Source of the DNA: Apostichopus japonicus
Lineage: Eukaryota; Echinodermata; Holothuroidea; Aspidochirotida; Stichopodidae
NCBI RefSeq assembly: GCF_037975245.1
Contig: NC_092574.1
Span: 6,066,713 to 6,130,712, forward strand
Direction: 5' to 3'
Length of the DNA: 64,000 nucleotides
Shown here: positions 42,300-53,291 of the stretch, piece by piece
How the letters are laid out: every line of letters starts with the position of its first letter
Numbering within the stretch: position 1 is the stretch's first letter
The notes under the pieces: generated by a model
What the model was told of the DNA's origin: nothing
Seen by the model: only the letters and a program-made list of their open reading frames with translations
The model's database searches: none
Made by a program: the position numbers and the translations under genes

Positions 42300-44860
42300 C
42301 AGAAATTATCCCAAATTTTGTACAGTAGTTTTTATGATTGTTTAAATTGTATAAAATTGTCAATTCACTGCACTCTACAATAATACAGTATGTCCAGTCC
42401 CATTTTTCACTGCATTGTAAAACTTCTTGTGTGCCAGACCATACAGTAGGTAGTAGGAATGATGCAATGTGTACTTGGTGTACACTATGGACATTAAATT
42501 GAACCAGAAGGCTTGGTGAGTCCTTGCCTGAAAGATGTCAGTCAGTCTGAATGAGTTTCATTTAATTTCTATAGACAGTTGCTAGAGAGTGTTGTACATT
42601 CTTTTCTGCAATTACCCTTTGTCAAAGGTGAAACCACTTGATGCAGATGAAGATAGCATTACTTAGATCAAACATAAGGATGATCTTTTCTCATTTATTT
42701 TAAAACAGTATTACACCAACATTTGCTATTGTTACCATACTGTAGAGAATAATCTTATTACATGACATCTTTTTCAGATTGAAGGAAATACCATGGAATT
42801 ATATGAATTGGTTTTAGAAGTTAAATTGCTGTAAGGTAGGTGGTCATTTGACATGTGTTGTCAACTCCACAAATTTAGAATGTTGTAAAGATGCATTTTC
42901 TCTTAAAATAATGACATCTGACCCCAGCAAAAAATGAAAGCAGCCATAAACTAACTTTTGTTTCCTATCCACTTCAGTTGCAATCTTGAGTTATCATGTT
43001 TACAGGGTAAAAACCTGTCTGTGTTCTGTGCGTGTTTTTGTCCCTTCTGTTACTGTTACTTGTCAATAGCCTTTGAAGAAGATCCTGCTAGGATCGAAAT
43101 GTCGGGCCAACTTAGTTTTGCACATGTTTACAGGGTTTAAGGATTTGCCATTTGAGGGCGCTCAAATGACCAATGACCTCTTCCCCAAATTGTACATGCT
43201 TGTTACTGATTGTGAGAAGGGTAGACTACTCACCATATACAGTATGGCACTCATTCTGGCATTCCACTTTATGGCCTCAGCTGACCTTAAATGCCCATTG
43301 ACCACAGCTTAAACAAAAATATCATCTAAAAAACATTGATTCTACTCAAATCTGTAGAAAGTGAGTGGTCACTGTGAAAATCTAAACATCTCGTAGGTAA
43401 GAATAAAACCAATGTTTCTTTCCTGAATAAGCCTTTCTACAAGATTCTCAGTTTTTGCATTTGACCACCTTGTATGACATTTGGCTGAAGTGTCATGTTT
43501 GAAGTCCATCCAAGTTTACAATATTGAGTTATTTTGTTTAAAAACGTGAATACATACCTACCTTCACACATACATACACCTATATATGCATACACAAATA
43601 TACATACACAAACACCCATGCCATTATGAGTGCAAAGTATTTACTGTATAAGCCATTCATGAGTTAGTCAATTAAGTTTACTTTCCAAAAGTGGGTTCTG
43701 ATCTTTAAACTTAAACTTATCCGAAATATTAGTAATGGAAGGTAAAGTGCAAGTAATTGTAAGTTCTTATTATTGCATTTTGATGAGTGGTTGATCACTA
43801 GTTTCAGTACAACAACAAGCTAATCTTCCATTTTGAATGTGAACAGCCACTATACGGTAGCTTCTGTATTAATGCTCATTGACCACTTTTACTTGAAAGT
43901 GAAATAGTGTGTTGTCATTGATCCATGTGACAAAAATACTGTATGTTTTATTTTATATTTTATACATGTATGTTGCTATAAGTGTAGGGTTGCTAGCTTG
44001 CCCAGTGATGCATAGGTTTTGAAATAGAAATTGGACTCAAATTAATAGAAAAACAAAACATTTTCATGAGATTGTGCATTGAAGGAACCACTTGTGTATG
44101 CCATACAATAACTTCACTTTTGGTGCACATAGTAGCTTCAATTGATAGAATCCTCATTTCAAACGAAACAGAAATTTCACCACAATCCTTGGATATACAG
44201 TATACATGTACAGTAACATATTACTGGAATGGTCTACATTTTGTTGTGCATGTTTGTGAATCTGTATATTGCTATGTTGATCTTGTTTAACCAAATAGTG
44301 TGTTGAAGGAAAATAATCTGTTGGCATGTGCTTTACCTGTACATTGCTATTTCTTTGATATTGGTGGACTTTAACAAAGTTGTATAAAGACAAAGCATTT
44401 ACAGTAACTGAAAACATTGTGCACACCAATTTTCATTTTTAAACTACAAACTGCATCTTTTCTTTTGAAAGTATTTAATTATTGTAGTAAATCTTTACTG
44501 CAGTGATTCCTATGCATGGTTGTTGGTAAATGAGATGGGAACACATACAGGTTTAGTGAGTACTTATCAAAATTCCAAAGAAGACTTTTTTTACACATGT
44601 ATGTGTTTTGGGTAAAAATACAAGTGTAAGCTGATTGCATGTTCCTTGTCATTCTCTCTCCACTTACAAAATTGAAGACCCCTACCCCCCTTCCCTTAAT
44701 GAAGGAAACTTCACATTCACCTAAGTTCTTCATGTTTTTCCGCTTCAAAAGTTTTCCTGCAAATATGCCTTCGAGGAAGACTTTTTTTTACTAGAAGAAG
44801 CATAAACAAATACCTATCTGTGACAAGGATACCAGTCAATTTCTCTGTGGCCAATAAGCC
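42300..44860. other. Spacer with no confident gene
   Basis: AT-rich sequence. Apart from the hammerhead-like segment at 43,068 I see only short ORFs without similarity. Confidence 0.4.
43068..43110 (+). ncRNA. Possible hammerhead ribozyme remnant (Penelope-like element)
   Basis: TTGAAGA, then a perfect hairpin GATCC-TGCTA-GGATC, then GAAA followed by TGTCGG. This resembles the CUGANGA / stem II / GAAA core and the ...GATCGAAACGTCGG ends of Penelope-like retroelements. The first core base is T rather than C and one extra A precedes stem II, so it is probably inactive. Could be chance. Confidence 0.3.
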
Positions 44861-44871
44861 ACATGTTTCAA

Positions 44872-44950
44872 CTGAAATGTCTGTGTGACTGAAATGTCTG
44901 TGTGACTGAAATGTCTGTGTGACATGTTTCAACTGAAATGTCTGTGTGAA
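44872..44950 (+). repeat. 17-bp tandem repeat, about four copies
   Basis: ACTGAAATGTCTGTGTG repeated at about 44,873, 44,890 and 44,907, and again after a TGTTTCA interruption. Confidence 0.9.
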
Positions 44951-44952
44951 CA

Positions 44953-45255
44953 GTACCATCAAGCAGTCACACTCCATTTATGGATCATCTGGCTGATGAG
45001 GTCAGCATAGAGAAACTTCCAGCACCAAGAAGGAGGAAGAGGTCAGTGCATGGCAAAATATTACAAGAAATGTACAAACAGTATACATTGAATCCTCTGT
45101 ACCCTCTTGCACCAGTTGCCAGTTTTGTTCCCAACCCTCCCCTTGAAGTATTGGTCATCTGCTTTGACTGCGACACTCGACCAGTGAAATGCCCTGGATG
45201 AGCAGTGGAAAAGCTAGCACTGAATACAAAGTATCACAACTTGGTGCAGTATAAG
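44953..45255 (+). pseudogene. Unrecognised exon-like ORF interrupted by one TGA
   Basis: After TGTGAACAG an open frame runs MDHLADEVSIEKLPAPRRRK, then NPLYPLAPVASFVPNPPLEV and CFDCDTRPVKCPG, a TGA at 45,199-45,201, and continues in the same frame AVEKLALNTKYHNLVQYK to a donor AAG|GTATGC at 45,255. I do not recognise the family. An earlier donor (AGAG|GTCAGT at 45,041) is also possible. Could be a decayed gene, two overlapping exons, or chance. Confidence 0.3.
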
Positions 45256-46047
45256 GTATGCTACTATATTTTCCTTACTTCAGAATCTGTACCTATATGT
45301 ACAGTATATGGTTTGCATGGGTTATACATGCGTTTAATAGGAGCTGTGGGTAAGGAGCTATGATAGGATTGGTGGGATATGAATGTGTCATGATATCAAG
45401 TTATTATACAGTATGTATTTTTGTACTAGCTGCAATATTGATAGGATATCAATTCATGCTGTAAATATCAATATATTAAGTGATGCCCTAATTGCATGTG
45501 TGTCAATCAAGCACAGGTTCGCAGGTTAATGAAGATGGTGAATATCCGTCTTATGTTGAGGCAGTATGTTTAGTCGTCACCATCAGTAGTGCTGATGAAT
45601 ATCAGTTTTGATGTTTATTCCCTGTCAAAAGCAAAGCATATGTGATGGTAATGCTATATGTTTTTGTCTATGTGGTGCATTCGCTTGTAGACATGATAGA
45701 TCAAGAAGTACTTTGTTTACGAACTTCACATTTACATTGACAGTTTTAGTATTAAAAAAACATCTTGTTTTCTATGGAGGTCTAAGGCCAGCAAAGGTCT
45801 GTAAAGTAAAGGTAAAATAGTTGACAGAGGTCAAGATCTGAAAACATTAAAGTTTGGATGCAATTCATACTCGAAGTTTGGACTAATATTTATTGCGCAT
45901 GACAAATCTTCTTTTAGGAGGGGTTTATTTTCTAACATGAAGTCCTTAAAGTAGTTTATGGCTCACAAAACTGATCACCAATCTGTTTGCATATGATTTT
46001 AATTTGATTATATAAAGATAGTGTTTGTTCTACTTTTTAACTTTTAG

Positions 46048-46129
46048 AAGGAGCTGAAGGCTACCCACCATGCAGACTGCGGTAACTTTTTTCATGAGGT
46101 CAATGGATGTACAGTATTTGACCATAGAG
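46048..46129 (+). CDS. Unrecognised exon-like segment
   Basis: Acceptor CTTTTTAACTTTTAG; open frame KELKATHHADCGNFFHEVNG then CTVFDHR; donor AGAG|GTACTG. Phase 0 entry fits the ORF ending at 45,255 and phase 1 exit fits the segment at 46,547. No family recognised. Confidence 0.3.
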
Positions 46130-46546
46130 GTACTGTTAATTGTAAAACATGTTTCGATTGAGTTGCAAATTAATGTTGTGCAGGTGTGAACTTCTGAGCA
46201 TGATGTATCAGATGGGAAGGTCCTCATATTTTGATATGCTTGCTGATGATACCCTAGAACAGGTATAACACCCCACTTACTGTAGTTGGTGGATAGTTTC
46301 AGACATTACTTGTTTTGCAAATAAACAACAAATTTTCAAAAATTTAAGTAGACAGGGTTATCTAAATTTCAGTTTGTGATTTATCATCTTCTGCAATGTA
46401 GTGTTGATGTAACCATTTACCAACTCACCATATCACCTTCAATCAGTATGAAAATGGTCCCTCAGAAAAGCTAAATTCCCTTTGATTTAATATCATTTAC
46501 ACACTGTATTTATTACTGACTAACTGTTCTTTTTTTTCCAATTTAG

Positions 46547-46706
46547 ATGGACTAGCTATTGCACAGCAGTTAGGAAAACATATTAAAAAATCTTCCCGAT
46601 CAATAACAGGCTCTCATCAAACCCTACAATCAAATTTTCAGTCAAATATATGTATCATTATTTGGATGATGCACATTCAACGGATTATTATTGTATATGT
46701 TTGACA
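46547..46706 (+). CDS. Unrecognised exon-like segment, possible terminal exon
   Basis: Strong acceptor TTTTTTTTCCAATTTAG; phase 1 entry gives DGLAIAQQLGKHIKKSSRSI then TGSHQTLQSNFQ and a hydrophobic tail to a TGA near 46,706. No family recognised. Confidence 0.25.
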
Positions 46707-47141
46707 GTTGACTGACTGATCAGTTGCATTTCTGAGTCATTGCACCTTTAAATGTACATATATCTATTTGCTCTGGTTGTTACAGGGTAGACAGTCAGAA
46801 ACAGTATTAGTTGGTTCCTAACAACAGCAGACAAAGTAGGACTGACATCACTGACCATTACAGTTTAAAACTAGATGGAAACATGTATCATACATATATC
46901 ATTCACATATAGAGCAAACAAAGATTGTAATCCTGCTGGTGTTTGCTAGCCTCTTTGCATTCTAAAAGATGAAATTATATTTATGTCCATTTAGTCATTT
47001 ATTTATAGAAAAAAAAATGTGCACAATTACAATGACTGCATCACTGACTGCATTTAGTATTTGTACAATGAATGAATGCATTGTTAGTATTTACTTATTG
47101 TTCAACAAGGGAACACACTTACGGTACTTCATAATTTCCAG

Positions 47142-47250
47142 GACAATAAAAACTTGAAGAGGAGGGCAGTTTGTGCTCTCAACATGCTTGAGAGAGCAAA
47201 AGAAGAGGAAAAAATCACCACAAAGGACGTGAAGTACACAGTACTTTTTT
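47142..47250 (+). CDS. Unrecognised helical exon-like segment running into the satellite
   Basis: Acceptor ATTTCCAG followed by DNKNLKRRAVCALNMLERAK then EEEKITTKDVKYTVLF-stop. The last codons fall in the first bases of the 752-bp array. It looks like a charged helix, but there is no recognisable family. It may have lost its downstream exons to the array. Confidence 0.25.
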
Positions 47251-50200
47251 AACTTTTCAAGAAAAAACACCTATTTTTGGCGGAAATAAAAATTGCCAAA
47301 ATTGACCCCAAAATCGATTTCGCCCAAGAGACGTAACAGGGAGTAACCGATGCTCAGGAGCCCAAATCTGCAACTCCCAGGTCCATATCTGCTTCCGTTC
47401 GGGAGATACGTGGTCCCAAACTACAAGATAGAAATACGCGTTCTTTATAAAAGTGCAAAATTTGGGAAACCCCCTCTTTTCAGCCCCTCTCTTGTCCTCT
47501 CTGAAACACCCATCGACATTAAAATTAGACGTGGAGTAGAAGACACCCTTATCTTTGTTATACATCACTTTCGTGTAATTATCTGACCGGAAAGGCTATT
47601 TTGTCTACATTATTTCTATTTGCGCCAAAAATAGGTGTTTTGTCTTGCAAAGTTAAAAAAGTACCTCATTTTGGTACCCAATTTCAAAATAAACTTCAGA
47701 TTCGTAATCAGCATGTCGCGAACTACCAGAAAAGATACACATTTATCGCCTTTGCGCCCTCTTTTGACACTTTTTTTCGCTCAGTTTGCAACTTCACAGG
47801 AACAAAAGAAAACTTTTAGGGACAACAAAAGATTTTAAGCCTTTGTTCGTCGTAAAAGTTTTTCGGTCTCACTTGTTTTTGAGGGGAAAAAACTTTTTCT
47901 CGCAAAGGCGATAAATGTGTATCTTTTCTGGTAGTTCGCGACACGCTGATTACGAATCTGACGTTTATTTTGGAATTGGGTACCGAAAAGAGGTACTTTT
48001 TTAACTTTTCAAGACAAAACACCTATTTTTGGCGGAAATAAAAATTGCCAAAATTGACCCCAAAATCGATTTCGCCCAAGAGACGTAACAGGGAGTAACC
48101 GATGCTCAGGAGCCCAAATCTGCAACTCCCAGGTCCATATCTGCTTCCGTTCGGGAGATACGTGGTCCCAAACTACAAGATAGAAATACGCGTTCTTTAT
48201 AAAAGTGCAAAATTTGGGAAACCCCCTCTTTTCAGCCCCTCTCTTGTCCTCTCTGAAACACCCATCGACATTAAAATTAGACGTGGAGTAGAAGACACCC
48301 TTGTCTTTGTTATACATCACTTTCGTGTAATTATCTGACCGGAAAGGCTATTTTGTCTACATTATTTCTATTTGCGCCAAAAATAGGTGTTTTGTCTTAC
48401 AAAGTTAAAAAAGTACCTCATTTTGGTACCCAATTCCAAAATAAACTTCAGATTCGTAATCAGCATGTCGCGAACTACCAGAAAAGATACACATTTATCG
48501 CCTTTGCGCCCTCTTTTGACACTTTTTTTCGCTCAGTTTGCAACTTCACAGGAACAAAAGAAAACTTTTAGGGACAACAAAAGATTTTAAGCCTTTGTTC
48601 GTCGTAAAAGTTTTTCGGTCTCACTTGTTTTTGAGGGGAAAAAACTTTTTCTCGCAAAGGCGATAAATGTGTATCTTTTCTGGTAGTTCGCGACACGCTG
48701 ATTACGAATCTGACGTTTATTTTGGAATTGGGTACCGAAAAGAGGTACTTTTTTAACTTTTCAAGACAAAACACCTATTTTTGCCGGAAATAAAAATTGC
48801 CAAAATTGACCCCAAAATCGATTTCGCCCAAGAGACGTAACAGGGAGTAACCGATGCTCAGGAGCCCAAATCTGCAACTCCCAGGTCCATATCTGCTTCC
48901 GTTCGGGAGATACGTGGTCCCAAACTACAAGATAGAAATACGCGTTCTTTATAAAAGTGCAAAATTTGGGAAACCCCCTCTTTTCAGCCCCTCTCTTGTC
49001 CTCTCTGAAACACCCATCGACATTAAAATTAGACGTGGAGTAGAAGACACCCTTATCTTTGTTATACATCACTTTCGTGTAATTATCTGACCGGAAAGGC
49101 TATTTTGTCTACATTATTTCTATTTGCGCCAAAAATAGGTGTTTTGTCTTGCAAAGTTAAAAAAGTACCTCATTTTGGTACCCAATTCCAAAATAAACTT
49201 CAGATTCGTAATCTGCATGTCGCGAACTACCAGAAAAGATACACATTTATCGCCTTTGCGGCCTCTTTTGACACTTTTTTTCGCTCAGTTTGCAACTTCA
49301 CAGGAACAAAAGAAAACTTTTAGGGACAACAAAAGATTTTAAGCCTTTGTTCGTCGTAAAAGTTTTTCGGTCTCACTTGTTTTTGAGGGGAAAAAACTTT
49401 TTCTCGCAAAGGCGATAAATGTGTATCTTTTCTGGTAGTTCGCGACACGCTGATTACGAATCTGACGTTTATTTTGGAATTGGGTACCGAAAAGAGGTAC
49501 TTTTTTAACTTTTCAAGACAAAACACCTATTTTTGGCGGAAATAAAAATTGCCAAAATTGACCCCAAAATCGATTTCGCCCAAGAGACGTAACAGGGAGT
49601 AACCGATGCTCAGGAGCCCAAATCTGCAACTCCCAGGTCCATATCTGCTTCCGTTCGGGAGATACGTGGTCCCAAACTACAAGATAGAAATACGCGTTCT
49701 TTATAAAAGTGCAAAATTTGGGAAACCCCCTCTTTTCAGCCCCTCTCTTGACCTCTCTGAAACACCCATCGACATTAAAATTAGACGTGGAGCAGAAGAC
49801 ACCCTTGTCTTTGTTATACATCACTTTCGTGTAATTATCTGACCGGGAAAGGCTTTTTTGTCTACATTATTTCTATTTGCGCCAAAAATAGGTGTTTTGT
49901 CTTGCAAAGTTAAAAAAGTACCTCATTTTGGTACCCAATTCCAAAATAAACTTCAGATTCGTAATCAGCATGTCGCGAACTACCAGAAAAGATACACATT
50001 TATCGCCTTTGCGCCCTCTTTTGACACTTTTTTTCACTCACTTTGCAACTTCACAGGAACAAAAGAAAACTTTTAGGGACAACAAAAGATTTTAAGCCTT
50101 TGTTCGTCGTAAAAGTTTTTCGGTCTCACTTGTTTTTGAGGGGAAAAAACTTTTTCTCGCAAAGGCGATAAATGTGTATCTTTTCTGGTAGTTCGCGACA

Positions 50201-50641
50201 CGCTGATTACGAATCTGACGTTTATTTTGGAATTGGGTACCGAAAAGAGGTACCTTTTTAACTTTTCAAGACAAAACACCTATTTTTGGCGCAAATAAAA
50301 ATTGCCAAAATTGACCCCAAAATCGATTTCGCCCAAGAGACGTAACAAGGAGTAATCGATGCTCAGGAGCCCAAATCTACAACTCCCAGGTCCATATCTG
50401 CTTCCGTTCGGGAGATACGTGGTCCCAAAGTACAATATAGAAATACGTGTTCTCTATAAGTGCAAAATTTGGAAAACCCCCGCTTTTCAGCCCCTCTCTT
50501 ATCGACATTAAAATTAGACGTGGAGCAGAAGACACCCTTGTCTTTGTTATACACGAATTTCGTGTAATTATCTGTCCGGGAAAGGCTTTTTGTCCATATC
50601 ATTTCTATTTGCGCCAAAAATAGGTGTTTTGTCTTGAAAAG
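47241..50641. repeat. 752-bp satellite array, about 4.5 units, with inverted arms
   Basis: Near-identical units start at about 47,241, 47,993, 48,745 and 49,497 (one is 753 bp), with a diverged partial unit from about 50,250 to 50,641. Within a unit a 135-bp arm occurs in both orientations (for example 47,621-47,756 and 47,901-48,036) around a spacer of about 144 bp; the other side of each arm pair encloses a core of about 336 bp. Open frames of 103 (minus) and 78 (plus) codons in the core repeat in every unit, but changes between copies hit amino acids freely, so coding is doubtful. Confidence 0.96.
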
Positions 50642-50697
50642 TATAGGCTATATACAGTCTGCAAAGTGCAGCCTTTAACCAAAATGCGATAACGAAC

Positions 50698-50922
50698 CTG
50701 TTGTTCGTCTCTCAAGACAAGACTATCTTCTACAAGACAGTCGCACGATGTATTCCAAACAGAGAGATAGAGTGAGCATACCAACAATAACATGTAACAG
50801 AAACAGGCAAATCCCATAACAATAACAACTGCGGATCTGTAAGACTTCTGACACCGTTCAATTCCTTCCCGACCGTGGTGGAGTTTCATTCCAAGGAAAT
50901 CATGTTTGGTTACTCCTTCCAT
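50698..50922 (-). CDS. Possible first exon of a signal-anchor membrane protein
   Basis: Starts ATG at 50,922. A 27-30-residue basic N-terminus (MEGVTKHDFLGMKLHHGREG), then a hydrophobic segment of about 25 residues (VVIVMGFACFCYMLLLVCSL), then a Cys-containing lumenal start ending LVLRDEQQ at a donor CAG|GTTCGT. 75 codons, phase 0 exit. This pattern suits a type II membrane protein such as a Golgi enzyme, but no family is recognisable. It directly abuts the end of the 752-bp array. Confidence 0.35.
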
Positions 50923-52560
50923 TACGAATGTCCGACTTATGGAATAATTGCCTTCGCATGAATCAAATCTTTTCCTTGCAAGACAAGTTCATTTGTGTAA
51001 CAACCGTATCGTGAGCACCACGTATTACAACGTTAATGGTGGAAGTATATATAGTAAAAGCGTTACTACTTGATCATGTGTATGCCTACAAACTACAATG
51101 TACGGCAACACGGATCCTATGTCAATTTTGATGATCATTATGCTGCATGGGACGCCCAGCTTGATATATGATATCGTAGTTGCCAAGGTGACCTCAGTCT
51201 AGCGAGCCATACAGGAGGTGTAATATGAGATGGTGACGCATTTCAGGATTTTAACAGTTGTTTGCCACGGGATTTATACATAGGCTATATGGATACATAC
51301 ATACACCGATAGGGTTAAGTTGCTCAAAATACAGAATTGACGATGCCACACAGCTCAGTGATAACTAGCTATATGGGTTCCGTATGTAAAGTCGTAAGCA
51401 TAAGGACACGGTAAAACTTGACCCGAATGTTAATTTTTGGAAAGAATATGAGAATTCACTGATTTTACGTTCGCAATTTATTGACGGGTCTGGTATAAAA
51501 ATTCTAAATATCGTGTTTTTAATGTGTTATATATGATAATGCACAACAATGAGCGTATGTTTAAAATTTCCAAGTTAAATTGTTGACGTCCGCTTAAACA
51601 TGGCTTCGAGTTCTCAACCGCATAAGAGATTATAAAAGTTAGGCTAGCTAATTGATTTGTGTACAGTTAACAATACTGGGACAATGTATGGTTCGTTCGC
51701 ACAACGAATTTAATGGGTGAACATTGGATAACTTCAACCGTCCCATCGAGATCTTTTCTGGTATTTATTACAATATGTTTAAAAATTACATGACAGATAC
51801 TTCAGCTTAACAAGACTGTGCGAATAAACAACATCTCGAAAATGGCACAAATAAAATTGAATGCAAATTTATGATTTGTCCGAAATTAAGCAATATACAG
51901 AATGATAACACAGTTAATTAAAGGTCAATATTATTTTCACCAAACAAGTTAAAATTGTTTGACAGATATGAAATGGTCGTATTTTCTTAGTTTTAAACCC
52001 CTTTCCTTACCTTCAAGAATATATTACTCCTGGCTCGGAGTAATTTCATTATCCCATATGATGCACCCTCCTCAATATCTGTGGCTAGTTTCAAGTTATA
52101 TACTGATTATATACTGGTTTATACTGAGAAAAGTACAATAGAAACGATTAACGTGGTAAAATAGCGAAAATTCGACAGCAATTGTTACGGCCTATGTTTG
52201 CTCGAGTAGCCAACTTACTTATATTTTTTCTCAGCCACGCAAACCGTCACAAATTTAACATATACCGTACTATACGACACCATGTATTAAGCAGTATCTC
52301 TGTACGGAAGGCTTGCATACCAAGTAACAAAATGATAAATTTGCATAATTATGCAAATCACTTCATGCGAAGCTCGGATTTGCGTAGCTACAATGAACAT
52401 GCAAATATGGGTGCCCTGTGCATGCACGGGTGTTGTTGCAACTGGGTTAGATATGGGCAGCCATAGAGAGAATGGCGGATGTGAAACATCTGCGCTTGAT
52501 CAGATCAGGCTGCCTATAACGTAGCTACTCAGAACACACGCCAAGTTGTACCTTGGGCGA
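50923..52560. other. Spacer 3' of CLCA unit A
   Basis: AT-rich sequence without recognisable gene, RNA or repeat. Short ORFs have no similarity. Confidence 0.4.
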
Positions 52561-52561
52561 C

Positions 52562-52567
52562 TTTATT
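52562..52567 (-). promoter_or_regulatory. Candidate polyadenylation signal of CLCA unit A
   Basis: AATAAA on the minus strand (plus-strand TTTATT), about 360 nt after the stop codon at 52,930. It would define a separate 3' end for unit A ahead of unit B. Confidence 0.4.
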
Positions 52568-52929
52568 CTTAAACAGTTTATCAGTAAACATTATCTACAC
52601 AAAACTTACCCAGAATTTCATTTTTGTTTTCGTGTACTGAAGTGACAAGAACGTTTTACCCGGTGAGCGTGTTTCGCTTATAAACAATACCTGATTTAAA
52701 ACAGCACCCCTCCCCCTTGTTAGTCCCAGTCCCCCACATATTTCGACATTAAAAATCGCCGTCTTACAAAGATACGCTATGAGCGCACCGTAACATAATA
52801 ATAGCCTGCTAACACTACAGGTATGCCCATAGCAACCCCCCCCCCCCCCCCACCGCAATTTTAATCGTTCAGCGAAAGCCGGAATAGAATATAAAATGTT
52901 CTTTTCAGTTCAGATATTATTTATCAATC

Positions 52930-53291
52930 TTAGCAGTAACCTGATAAGAAGACCCTAAGGAACTGATGATACCAATATAGACAGTTTTTGTCTTCAGTCT
53001 CCGTTGTTGCTGGGGTTGGTATCACCTTTCTAAAGGTCACTTTGGCAGCATTTGACATATCTCCCTCGTTACCCGATTCATCGACAGCATATAGACCTAA
53101 CATCACCGAATACGTTTCTAAGTGTTGCGGGATAGTTGCTACCTGAATTATCATAATTTCTTCGTCTCCGTAAGGTGCAGGAGAAGAAAGATCTCCATGT
53201 AAAACATCGGTTTGGTAGATTTCATTGGTGGTCGATGATTTGTCACGTAGTTCCTTTGCAGAGTTTGCCCAGCTTATTACGTAATGATGAG
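52930..53291 (-). CDS. CLCA: CLCA unit A, terminal exon
   Basis: 362 nt including stop, phase 1 entry at CCCCAG|CTCATC. Encodes AHHYVISWANSAKELRDKSS ... LGLYAVDESGNEGDMSNAAK, then VIPTPATTETEDKN and a short C-terminus FLSGYC-stop. No transmembrane or clear GPI signal. A donor-like CAG|GTTACT just before the stop could extend it to further exons. Confidence 0.85.

Noticed and set aside
47257-47568. 103-codon and 78-codon ORFs repeated in the 752-bp units as a tandem gene family
   Set aside because: They overlap on opposite strands within a satellite core, lack splice or start context, and copy differences change amino acids freely. Annotated as satellite instead.
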